This document shows, piece by piece, positions 1 to 6,027 of a stretch of 8,280 nt of DNA. The first letter of the stretch is position 1, and each line of letters begins with the position of its first letter. Below the pieces are notes generated by a model. That model saw only the letters and a program-made list of their open reading frames with translations. It was not told where the DNA came from and did not search any database. The position numbers were made by a program, and so were the translations under genes. Where the stretch lies: the NCBI GenBank assembly GCA_905193995.1, contig CAJJQT010000074.1, forward strand, positions 1-8,280, read 5' to 3'. Source of the DNA: an uncultured Porphyromonadaceae bacterium (GTDB lineage: Bacteria > Bacteroidota > Bacteroidia > Bacteroidales > Muribaculaceae).

Positions 1-727
1 AGTCACTCTTGACCATCACGGAAGGCATTATTTCAAATAACGTGTTTTTGATCGGAATATTGCATCCGCCCATGAAATAAAGTGTGCGCGCGGCCTTGAA
101 CTCGTAGATCTGACCGGCCGCCGCGTCGCCGCCGTTCTCACCGCCCATCTTGATGGTGGGGCCGCTAAGATGTGTGACGGACAGGCCTGCGTGCCAGATC
201 TTGTGCTGATACCATATGCCGGCGCCGAGGTCGAGGGCTGTGCCGTGGAGGTCGGTCATCGGAATGCCTTCGTCGGAACCCTGGTGGTAGTCGTCGCCGT
301 CGGGCAGGTAGACCTCGCTGCCCTTGAAGCGCTGGTCGTACATGCCGATCTGCAGAGCGACGGTGAATTCTCCGCCCCAGCGCTTGCGCTTGTAGCCGAT
401 CTGTGCGTTGAGATTGAGAGAGTTGTAGAGACCGTAGCTTTCCTGCTGCATAACCAGGCCGGTCGAGAACCGCTGCCCAAGCAGCTTGAAGGGCATGTCG
501 GCCGCTCCAAGGAAAGTGCGCGGAGCATTGTCGATGCCTACCCACTGCAGGCGTCCGGCTGCCCGGATGTTCAGAAAATCGGTGCGGCCGGTTGCGGCGG
601 GGTTATAGAGCGACGGCAGCTCGTAGAACTGCGTGAACTGTGCGTCGGTCTGTGCGTGAAGGAGCCCAGCGGAAGCTGCAGCGGCGAACGCGAGGGCTGT
701 GAGCCGGATGAGTATGCCTGATTTCAT
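1..727 (-). CDS. porP: PorP/SprF-family type IX secretion outer-membrane protein (3' end cut off by window)
   Basis: The reading frame starts at an ATG at 727-725 and stays open for 242 codons to the left edge, so the C-terminus is missing. Known PorP/SprF proteins are about 300 residues long, so perhaps 60 residues lie outside. A hydrophobic signal peptide (residues 1-26, ending HAQ) is followed by the family signature at the mature N-terminus: DAQFTQFYELPSLYNPAATG (28-47), resembling the usual DPQF-Q-Y---P---NPA-AG. Further on are alternating strands typical of an outer-membrane beta-barrel (for example 104-112, 120-129 and 164-174). In characterised T9SS, PorP is an outer-membrane partner of the PorK/PorN ring and the PorLM motor. 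It begins 4 bp after the porT stop, so the two are almost certainly co-transcribed. The family assignment is firm. Which paralogue this is cannot be told, because many Bacteroidetes carry several PorP-like genes. Confidence 0.88.
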   Translation of the reverse strand, partial: MKSGILIRLTALAFAAAASAGLLHAQTDAQFTQFYELPSLYNPAATGRTDFLNIRAAGRLQWVGIDNAPRTFLGAADMPFKLLGQRFSTGLVMQQESYGLYNSLNLNAQIGYKRKRWGGEFTVALQIGMYDQRFKGSEVYLPDGDDYHQGSDEGIPMTDLHGTALDLGAGIWYQHKIWHAGLSVTHLSGPTIKMGGENGGDAAAGQIYEFKAARTLYFMGGCNIPIKNTLFEIMPSVMVKSD

Positions 728-731
728 GGTC

Positions 732-1454
732 TTATTCGAAATAGAAGGTCAGGACTATCATCTTCGACGTCGCTTTCGCCAGCGAATTGGTGAATTTAAG
801 CTTGTCGGGGTCGTCGGCCAGGTCGGGGCGGTCGTGTGTGAGCACATCGGTCAGCCCCAGGCAGAATTTTATCTCCGGTATCAGCTTGAAATAAGGCAGA
901 TAGAAGTCGCAGCCGAAACCGATCGAGAGGAACATCTCACTCGACTTGAGTTTTAGGAAGTCGCTGCGCTTCTTGGCCACGTCGAACGCCGGCATGATGC
1001 CCGCCGTGACGTACGGCCGGGCGTTGCGCACGCGCATGGCGGCGTATTTAAGGTCAAGAGGAAGTATCACGTAGGTCGACTTGATGTTTTGGCGCTGCTC
1101 GGCTCCGGATGTCACCTCGCGGAAGCGTATGTCGCGGCTGCCGAACATCATGCCGGGCGAGAAGCGCACCGAAAAGTAGTTGTTGAGCCGCAGGGCCACA
1201 AGGCCGGTGACCGTGAAGCCGGGCTGATAGCCCGGCTGGTCGGCGCGCCACTGTTCGCCCAGGTCGGTGATCAGGCCGTTGTGGGTAAGACGCAGATCCT
1301 CGGCGAAAGCGCCGATAGAGAAGCCTAAGTGCCAGCGCCGCAGGTCGGCATAGGGGCGGTTCTCTATCTTGTCGTTGAGCCGGCGTGCGGCCGCGGGCAT
1401 CGCGGCTGTCAGCGCCATGACAATCAATGTGATTATGACTGAAAACTTTTTCAT
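732..1454 (-). CDS. porT: PorT-family T9SS outer-membrane beta-barrel protein
   Basis: This 240-residue protein is close to the size of Porphyromonas gingivalis PorT (about 244). I chose the ATG at 1454-1452 because it gives a normal signal peptide (MKKF, then a hydrophobic stretch to about residue 23, AAA). An in-frame ATG 45 nt upstream would add a polar extension that reaches into the preceding terminator. Features that recall PorT are the short barrel-like strands throughout, RPYVTAGIMPAFD (146-158), the DFYLPYFKLIPEIKFCLGL block (183-201) and an aromatic C-terminus (TFYFE). PorT/SprT is an outer-membrane protein required for T9SS-dependent secretion in P. gingivalis and Flavobacterium; its exact biochemical role is unsettled. 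It lies 4 bp upstream of porP and behind the rubrerythrin terminator, so it probably has its own promoter, although none matches the consensus well. Similar barrel proteins (OMP_b-brl_2 type) exist outside T9SS, but the porP neighbour supports this call. Confidence 0.85.
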   Translation of the reverse strand: MKKFSVIITLIVMALTAAMPAAARRLNDKIENRPYADLRRWHLGFSIGAFAEDLRLTHNGLITDLGEQWRADQPGYQPGFTVTGLVALRLNNYFSVRFSPGMMFGSRDIRFREVTSGAEQRQNIKSTYVILPLDLKYAAMRVRNARPYVTAGIMPAFDVAKKRSDFLKLKSSEMFLSIGFGCDFYLPYFKLIPEIKFCLGLTDVLTHDRPDLADDPDKLKFTNSLAKATSKMIVLTFYFE

Positions 1455-1469
1455 CACATTCTTTAACGG

Positions 1470-1500
1470 CGAAATCGGATGATTATTGTGCCGCCACAAA
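1470..1500 (-). promoter_or_regulatory. Weak candidate porT promoter
   Basis: A TTTG on the minus strand (1500-1497) sits 19 nt before CGATTTCG (1477-1470), in the same geometry as the three good promoters in this window. The -7 part matches only 3 of the 6 fixed bases of TAnnTTTG. The TTTG is formed by the last bases of the rubrerythrin terminator's U-tract. It is offered only because the terminator implies that porT needs a promoter in 1455-1500. Confidence 0.18.
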
Positions 1501-1535
1501 AAAAGCCCGTGCGGGGCAAGCGGCTCCGCACGGGC
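1498..1535 (-). terminator. Intrinsic terminator of the rubrerythrin gene
   Basis: A perfect 10-bp GC-rich inverted repeat (1505-1514 with 1526-1535, GCCCGTGCGG and its complement) has an 11-nt loop. On the minus strand it is followed directly by seven T residues (1504-1498). It begins about 20 nt after the rubrerythrin stop codon. The orientation fits termination of the rubrerythrin transcript before porT. Confidence 0.92.
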
Positions 1536-1555
1536 GAGTACAGTGTAATTTATAG

Positions 1556-2140
1556 TCAGATCACATCGTAGTCAAGTCCGATATAGTGCTGGTAGGGATG
1601 GTCGCATGCCGGGCATATCTTCGGCGGCTCGGTGCCTTCGTAGACGTAGCCGCAGACCAGACACTGCCAGCGGATGGGGGTGTCGCGTTTCCATACGGTG
1701 CCGTCGTTGACCTGCTTCAGGTAGTGCATGAAGCGTTCGTGGTGTCGTGCCTCGATTGTGGCGATGGCGCGGAAGTGCTCGGCTATATCAGCGAAGCCTT
1801 CCTCCTCGGCTGTCTTTGCGAAGCCCGTGTAGAGGTCGACGCCCTCTACCTTTTCCTCGTTGGCGGCAGTGAGCAGGTTCTGGGCGGTCGTGCCGATCAC
1901 GCCGGCGTCGGCGGCTACCGGGACGGTGATTGAGCCGCCTTCGAGCATCTTGAAGTATACTTTGCTGTGGCGCAGCTCGTTGTCGGCTGTCATGCGGAAG
2001 ATCTGACCGATGGGAAAATAGTTCTCCTTGTCGGCCTGCTGGGCGTAGAACATATAGCGTGTGTAAGCCGATGACTCGGCGAGATATGACACTACGAGAT
2101 TTTTCTCGGTCTGGGTGCCCTTGATACTTTTTGTAGCCAT
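1556..2140 (-). CDS. rbr: Rubrerythrin (di-iron peroxidase with C-terminal rubredoxin domain)
   Basis: This is a complete 194-residue protein, the usual length for classical rubrerythrin. The N-terminal four-helix ferritin-like domain (about 1-145) carries the expected carboxylate and histidine ligands of a di-iron site: E22 in AESSAY, E55 and H58 in NELRH, the EEE cluster at 112-114, and E130 and H133 in EARHH. The C-terminal rubredoxin domain (about 155-194) has two CxxC pairs, C160/C163 and C176/C179, which bind one iron. Rubrerythrins reduce hydrogen peroxide to water in the cytoplasm of anaerobes, with electrons entering through the rubredoxin iron. There is no signal peptide. The start at 2140 is followed by a typical N-terminus (MATKSIKGTQTEKNL). 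It appears monocistronic, with a strong terminator 20 nt after the stop. The gene symbol is generic because Bacteroidales may carry more than one copy. Confidence 0.96.
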   Translation of the reverse strand: MATKSIKGTQTEKNLVVSYLAESSAYTRYMFYAQQADKENYFPIGQIFRMTADNELRHSKVYFKMLEGGSITVPVAADAGVIGTTAQNLLTAANEEKVEGVDLYTGFAKTAEEEGFADIAEHFRAIATIEARHHERFMHYLKQVNDGTVWKRDTPIRWQCLVCGYVYEGTEPPKICPACDHPYQHYIGLDYDVI

Positions 2141-2174
2141 AATATATTTTGATTTTGGTAATATTTTGAATTTA

Positions 2175-2182
2175 CTAAGATA
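2175..2182 (-). promoter_or_regulatory. Candidate -7 box of the rubrerythrin gene
   Basis: TATCTTAG on the minus strand matches 5 of the 6 fixed bases of the Bacteroidetes -7 element TAnnTTTG and lies 34 nt before the ATG, in an AT-rich stretch. No TTTG is found at the usual spacing upstream, so this would be an activator-dependent or weak promoter if real. No operator can be identified. Confidence 0.3.
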
Positions 2183-2213
2183 TAACGGCTGCCGCGGTCT
2201 GTTTGTTCAGCGA

Positions 2214-2242
2214 GATCGCCCGCCTTGGTGGGGCGGGCGATC
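2214..2242 (-). terminator. Strong hairpin after the LRR gene, lacking a U-tract
   Basis: A perfect 11-bp inverted repeat (2214-2224 GATCGCCCGCC with 2232-2242) encloses a 7-nt loop. It lies 54 nt after the LRR stop codon and about 70 nt before the rubrerythrin start. Its position suits transcription termination of the LRR gene. No T-run follows on either strand, so it is not a canonical intrinsic terminator and could instead protect an mRNA end. Confidence 0.5.
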
Positions 2243-2296
2243 CGGCGTTATTCAGAGTTTTATGTCAGTATTCTGTAATCGGTCAGGCCGCGGAGA

Positions 2297-3355
2297 TCAG
2301 TAGTTCCACTGGCAGGCCACCATGCGGAGGTTGGGGCAGGCCTGGGTGCGGAGATCGACGATCTGGTTGAAGCGGCAGTTGATGTAGGTCAGACTCTGGT
2401 CGAACGATACGTCGAGCGTCTGGAGCTCGTTGTTGTTGCAGATCAGACGCTGCAGGAAGGTCTGGTTGCTCAGGTTCAGAGTAGTCAGGTCATTGTACGA
2501 GCAGTCTACGAACTGGATGTTGGGGCAGCTGTTTACGTTCAGAGCTGTCAGGTCGTTGTAAGAGCATACGAGGTCGATCAGGGCCGAGCAGTCGTTGACG
2601 GTCAAGGTCTTCATGTTGTTGTCGGAGCAGACCATGAAGCTCAGCGAGGGCAGGTTGGAGATGATCAGGTTGGCCAGTGCGTTGTCGTCGCAGTTCATGT
2701 TCTGGAGGTTGGTCAGACCGGCGAGGGTCAGAGAGGTCAGCTTGTTGTAGCCGCAGTAGAGATCCTTGAGGGCGGTGCAGTTGTCGACCGACAGGGTCTC
2801 GAGTTTGTTCGACTGGCAGTTGAGGCTCTTGAGGGTCGCCGAATTAGACATGTTAAGGACGGTGAACTGGTTCGAGGCGATGTTGAGTTCCTGCAGGAAG
2901 GGAGTACCGGTGATGTTGAGGTCGGCGATGCGGTTGTTGTTGACGATCAGCTTGGTGATCTGCTGGCAGCCGTCGATCTTGATTTCTGCGAGGCTGTTGC
3001 GCGAGGCGTTCACGTCGGTCAGGGCGGTGTTGCCTGTCAGGTCGAGCGAGGTGAGTTTGTTGCGCGATACATTTACATTGGTAAGGGCGGTGAATCCCGA
3101 AAGATTCAGCGTGCCGGCGAGTTTCTTGCCTCTCCAGTCGATGGCGGTCACGTGGCCGTTTTCGACTTTGACGCCTTCCCATGTAGAGGGAGCCTTCGGG
3201 TCAGTGATGCGTAGAGCCTCAGCGTTGGTTGCTGCTTCCGCGGCCGGCTGGGCCAGGAAAGCCTGAAGCTGCTTGAGTTCATTCTTGGCAATGCTCTGTG
3301 CCGAAGCGGCTACTGAACAGAGAGCCACGATTAAGAATAATGCGATCTTTTTCAT
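2297..3355 (-). CDS. Secreted leucine-rich-repeat protein with a 21-residue cysteine ladder
   Basis: The protein has 352 residues from the ATG at 3355-3353. This start was preferred over an in-frame ATG at 3484 because it opens directly on a signal peptide (MKKIALFLIVALCSVAASAQ, cleavage after about residue 19). Residues 21-90 form a cap with the WEGV---NGHVTAIDW motif typical of the region before LRRs in BspA/internalin-like proteins. From residue 91 the chain is 12 uninterrupted 21-residue repeats of the pattern LxxLxCxxNxLxxLxLxxxxx plus a partial 13th, with no insertions. A cysteine occupies the same position in nine consecutive repeats: 180, 201, 222, 243, 264, 285, 306, 327 and 348. The first four repeats have V, A, V and I there. 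Such proteins are usually exported and mediate binding to host or bacterial surfaces, but the ligand here is unknown. The chain ends inside the LRR (QWNY), with no T9SS C-terminal domain, lipobox or anchor. It is probably a single-gene unit. Confidence 0.92.
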   Translation of the reverse strand: MKKIALFLIVALCSVAASAQSIAKNELKQLQAFLAQPAAEAATNAEALRITDPKAPSTWEGVKVENGHVTAIDWRGKKLAGTLNLSGFTALTNVNVSRNKLTSLDLTGNTALTDVNASRNSLAEIKIDGCQQITKLIVNNNRIADLNITGTPFLQELNIASNQFTVLNMSNSATLKSLNCQSNKLETLSVDNCTALKDLYCGYNKLTSLTLAGLTNLQNMNCDDNALANLIISNLPSLSFMVCSDNNMKTLTVNDCSALIDLVCSYNDLTALNVNSCPNIQFVDCSYNDLTTLNLSNQTFLQRLICNNNELQTLDVSFDQSLTYINCRFNQIVDLRTQACPNLRMVACQWNY

Positions 3356-3485
3356 ATTGGTGAGTTTTAGGATTAAAATTCGTGTAGTTTTCTGACGATT
3401 TAATTTTCTAACAACGCCGTTGCTCAGATTGTTTTCCGCCTCGTAAAAAAATCCAAAATTTATTAAATTCGTGCTCCGGCCCACA

Positions 3486-3539
3486 TAGCTAAGATAGCTA
3501 ATTTAGCTAAAATAGCTAATATAGCTATAATAGCAAAAA
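3486..3539. repeat. 9-bp tandem repeat array (TAGCTAnnn, about six units)
   Basis: TAGCTA recurs at exactly 9-bp intervals (3486, 3495, 3504, 3513 and 3522), followed by a partial TAGC at 3531. The three bases between copies vary (AGA, ATT, AAA, ATA, TAA). TAGCTA is itself palindromic. The array is AT-rich within a GC-rich neighbourhood and lies 131 bp upstream of the LRR start, abutting the TPR gene's terminator. Read on the minus strand, four units contain TAnnTTAG, one base from the -7 promoter element. Confidence 0.9.
3507..3537 (-). promoter_or_regulatory. Candidate promoter of the LRR gene inside the tandem array
   Basis: TTTG (3537-3534) and TATTTTAG (3514-3507) on the minus strand are separated by 19 nt, as in the three consensus promoters elsewhere in this window. 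The -7 box has one mismatch. The TTTG overlaps the U-tract of the TPR terminator. Transcription would start near 3500, giving a leader of about 145 nt. No better match is seen closer to the start codon. Confidence 0.33.
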
Positions 3540-3564
3540 AGCTGCGCCTGAGCGGGCGCAGCTT
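3535..3564 (-). terminator. Intrinsic terminator of the TPR gene
   Basis: A perfect 10-bp inverted repeat (3539-3548 AAGCTGCGCC with 3555-3564) has a 6-nt loop. On the minus strand it is followed by a run of T residues down to 3535. It begins about 22 nt after the TPR stop codon and separates this unit from the LRR gene. Confidence 0.9.
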
Positions 3565-3586
3565 CGTATGGCGAATTTGTCGGAGA

Positions 3587-5182
3587 TTATTTGCCGAAGA
3601 TATAGTTGTATTGCTGCATGAGGCGTAGGAAGCGCAGATCGTCACGCAAGGCGCCTGCATTGACCGGCCCGTCGGTGTTGTTCATCCAATTGTGGTTGTC
3701 GCTGTAGCCGGCCTTGAGCGAGCGTTCGACGGCTTCGAGAGCCTTCTCGTCGTTGTCGCGCATCATGTAGTAGCAGGCTGCCAGATAGTTGACGCGGCCG
3801 TCGTTGTCGGGTACCGTGGCCACGATATTGTCGATCCAGGCATCGCCTTCGGCTTCACGGCCGAGTGCGGCGAGAGCGAAGCCTCGAAGCGACGTGATGT
3901 CGCTGTCGGTAAATCCTTCGACGTCGAGGGCCTGCTGGTTGAACTGGCGGGCGGCTGCCGGCTGGTTCATGAACGAGCCGTGGATCCAGGCCCGCAGTAT
4001 GTAGATCTCCGGATTGTTGGCGTCAAGCATCGATGCCTCGCCCAGCACGGCGACGGCTTGTTCATAGTCTTTCTTGTCGACATAGTTAAGGGCCATTTCC
4101 ACCAGCCCGGGAACGTATTCGCGGTCGATGACCATGGCGTGGCCGCCGGCAGCGATGGCTTCGTCGTGGCGTCCCTGGGCGCGCAGGATGCGCGAGCGCG
4201 TCACGTAGTATTCGGCCACAGTGCCCTGCGAGTCTGAGATAGCCTTGTCGATCTGCTCAAGGGCCTCGTCATAGCGGCCGAGGCCAAGCTCGCACCGGGC
4301 TATCGAGGCGTTGAGGCCGTGGTAGTTGTAGAGGCGCTGGTCAATGATGGTCTGGAAGTCGTCGATGGCCGAGAGATAGTTGTAGTGGGCCTGGGCGATG
4401 GTGGCGCGCAGGTAGCGGTAGAGGCCGTTGCCGGGCACCGCCTCTATGGCGCGAGTGAGGCCGTCGACGGTAGCCTTGTAGTTGCTGTTGCCGTAGTTGA
4501 CCAATGCCGAGATGGCGCGTTGGTCGCGTGAGTTGAGCGATATAGCCACCAGCAGGTCGTCGACCGCGCCCTGATGGTTGCCCATGGTCTTGCGCACCGA
4601 TGCGCGGCGCACGTATATTTCGGGCTCGTTGGCGTTGAATGCCACGGCCTGTTCCAGCAGTTCTTCAGCTTCGGTGTAGTTGCCTTCGGCCGCCGAGCAT
4701 CGGGCCATGCCTATCAGAGCCTCGGTGCTGCGGGTGTTCATGCGCTGGATGCGCATGAATTCGCGGCGCGCTTCCTGCGGCTGTCCGAGCTCGAGCAGGG
4801 TGGTGGCGCGCTGGTATATGGCCGATGCCGACTGAGGCTCGAGCGCCAGGGCCGAGTCAATGTCGGCCAGGGCCAGCTCGGGCTTGCCCGTCTGGTTATA
4901 GATGCCGGCACGGAGCATCAGGGCCTGGAATTTGGTGTCGCGGTCGTTGCCGCAGTAGCGTATGGCGTTGTTTACGTCGTCGAGGGCGCGCACATATTCG
5001 TTGTGTCGGTAATACTCGTTGGCGCGGCGGAACCAGGTCAGGTGATCCTTCGGGTTGGCCTGAAGCTGCTGGTCGTAGACGCCTATCACGGCGAGGGTCA
5101 TTGGATTGTCTATGATAGCCGGGGCATGTTGCGCCGCAAGGGCGACTGCCAGGGCTGTCAGTGCGACTTTGATTACTTTCAT
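3587..5182 (-). CDS. Exported tetratricopeptide-repeat (TPR) protein
   Basis: The protein has 531 residues, with a signal peptide at 1-22 (MKVIKVALTALAVALAAQHAPA). The ATG at 5182-5180 is supported by this signal peptide and by a consensus promoter about 30 nt upstream. The remainder is a chain of roughly ten to twelve 34-residue TPR units starting near residue 48. Clear examples are 85-118 (ALMLRAGIYNQTGKPELALADIDSALAL), 187-220, 322-355 and 390-420. The last unit (464-495) is followed by a tail with ALRDDLRFLRLM (511-522), an ending often seen in TPR proteins. TPRs form a helical scaffold for protein contacts; no catalytic domain is visible. A Sec signal without a lipobox suggests a periplasmic location, which is an inference. 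It is monocistronic, with its own promoter and terminator. The partner protein cannot be deduced from the sequence. Confidence 0.93.
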   Translation of the reverse strand: MKVIKVALTALAVALAAQHAPAIIDNPMTLAVIGVYDQQLQANPKDHLTWFRRANEYYRHNEYVRALDDVNNAIRYCGNDRDTKFQALMLRAGIYNQTGKPELALADIDSALALEPQSASAIYQRATTLLELGQPQEARREFMRIQRMNTRSTEALIGMARCSAAEGNYTEAEELLEQAVAFNANEPEIYVRRASVRKTMGNHQGAVDDLLVAISLNSRDQRAISALVNYGNSNYKATVDGLTRAIEAVPGNGLYRYLRATIAQAHYNYLSAIDDFQTIIDQRLYNYHGLNASIARCELGLGRYDEALEQIDKAISDSQGTVAEYYVTRSRILRAQGRHDEAIAAGGHAMVIDREYVPGLVEMALNYVDKKDYEQAVAVLGEASMLDANNPEIYILRAWIHGSFMNQPAAARQFNQQALDVEGFTDSDITSLRGFALAALGREAEGDAWIDNIVATVPDNDGRVNYLAACYYMMRDNDEKALEAVERSLKAGYSDNHNWMNNTDGPVNAGALRDDLRFLRLMQQYNYIFGK

Positions 5183-5211
5183 TTTTTTGTTATCTGCAAG
5201 AAATTGAGGTA

Positions 5212-5242
5212 CAAATTTACCGCTTTTGGCTTAACGCTCAAA
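5212..5242 (-). promoter_or_regulatory. Consensus Bacteroidetes promoter of the TPR gene
   Basis: TTTG (5242-5239) and TAAATTTG (5219-5212) on the minus strand are separated by 19 nt and match both conserved elements exactly. The -7 box ends 29 nt before the ATG, so the leader should be only about 22 nt. The -33 box lies 5 nt beyond the EFR1 stop codon. The leader ends in an A-rich stretch and has no Shine-Dalgarno sequence, as is usual for this phylum. Confidence 0.8.
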
Positions 5243-5247
5243 ATCAA

Positions 5248-6027
5248 TTAACATTTATTTTGTGATTTTGTCCGGGTGAGGGAGATCAGGTCGGAATAGC
5301 GCGATTTGGCCGCCGTGGCGCGTCCGTACTGCACGGCGCGGTGGGGGCATATATGGTAGCAGCGCAGGCACAGCGCGCATCGGTCGCTCCAGGCGGGGCG
5401 GCCTCCCTTCATGGTGATGTTGCCAGTCGGGCACGAGCGGGCGCAGATACCGCAGCCCACGCAGGCATCCGAGGCGTGGAAAGGCCGCGGCGACATGGCG
5501 TGGCGCACGAACCATGGATAGATGACCGCCGATTTCACCCATGCGAACCGTCCGCGCATGCAATTGTCGGCCGCCGTGCCGGAGAGGATGCGCACGGCGA
5601 TTTCGGAGATGCGCGCGGGTGCGGCCGCTATTTTTGCTTCGGCCACTTCGGGCGAGTCGGTGTCGAAGCCCTTCATTAGCACATAGGTGTTGGGCATCTG
5701 CACCGAGAAGGCAGCGCGGGCGTCGCCTCCGCAGTTAGCGATCAGCCTCCGCCACTGTCGGGCGGTCAGACCCGTGTCGTCGCCGCAGGTCATCACTGCA
5801 TAGTGCGGCACGGCGCGCAGCTCCGGGCATTCGCGCATGGTCTCGCGGATCCACTTCACCACCACGGGCGGCACGCCCCACGAATAGACCGGAAACACCC
5901 ACACGGCACGGTCTCCCGTGCAGGCGGGGCGGTCCGGATATACAGTCAGGGCGCCGTCCGCGAGGCGCTCGCCGAGTTGCAGGGCCGCGAACATGCTGTT
6001 GCCGGTACCTGAGAAGACCAGAATCAT
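5248..6027 (-). CDS. EFR1-type protein: flavodoxin-like domain plus two [4Fe-4S] ferredoxin motifs
   Basis: This 259-residue protein has two parts. The N-terminal flavodoxin-like domain (about 1-150) opens with an FMN phosphate-binding loop, FSGTGNS (5-11), and has the FPVYSWGVPPVV segment (45-56) typical of EFR1-family proteins. The C-terminal part holds two complete bacterial ferredoxin motifs: C189, C192, C195, C199 and C217, C220, C223, C227, each followed by proline, expected to bind two [4Fe-4S] clusters. No signal peptide is present, so it is probably a cytoplasmic electron carrier or oxidoreductase; the redox partner is unknown. Its ATG overlaps the TGA of the Smr gene in an ATGA (6027-6024), implying translational coupling. 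There is no clear terminator after it, and the TPR promoter follows immediately. Confidence 0.9.
   Translation of the reverse strand: MILVFSGTGNSMFAALQLGERLADGALTVYPDRPACTGDRAVWVFPVYSWGVPPVVVKWIRETMRECPELRAVPHYAVMTCGDDTGLTARQWRRLIANCGGDARAAFSVQMPNTYVLMKGFDTDSPEVAEAKIAAAPARISEIAVRILSGTAADNCMRGRFAWVKSAVIYPWFVRHAMSPRPFHASDACVGCGICARSCPTGNITMKGGRPAWSDRCALCLRCYHICPHRAVQYGRATAAKSRYSDLISLTRTKSQNKC

Noticed and set aside
170..721. Long plus-strand open frame (183 codons) opposite porP
   Set aside because: It is antisense to a gene with a clear family signature, has no recognisable domain or signal, and is of a kind expected by chance opposite GC-rich coding sequence.
2297..3355. LRR protein as a T9SS cargo
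   Set aside because: The chain ends within the leucine-rich repeats, so the roughly 80-residue C-terminal sorting domain is absent despite the nearby T9SS genes.
3356..3484. N-terminal extension of the LRR protein to an ATG at 3484
   Set aside because: It would place 43 polar residues before a textbook signal peptide; the downstream ATG at 3355 is the better start.
3486..3539. CRISPR array
   Set aside because: The unit is only 9 bp with no spacers of usual length, and no cas genes are nearby.
3463..3660. 65-codon minus-strand open frame containing a repeated LAILAK-like stretch
   Set aside because: The repetitive peptide is only the translation of the 9-bp tandem array, and the frame also runs through the TPR gene's terminator and 3' end.
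4574..5251. 225-codon plus-strand open frame opposite the TPR gene
   Set aside because: It is a mirror of the biased codon use in the TPR repeats; it runs past the TPR start through the TPR promoter and has no family motif.
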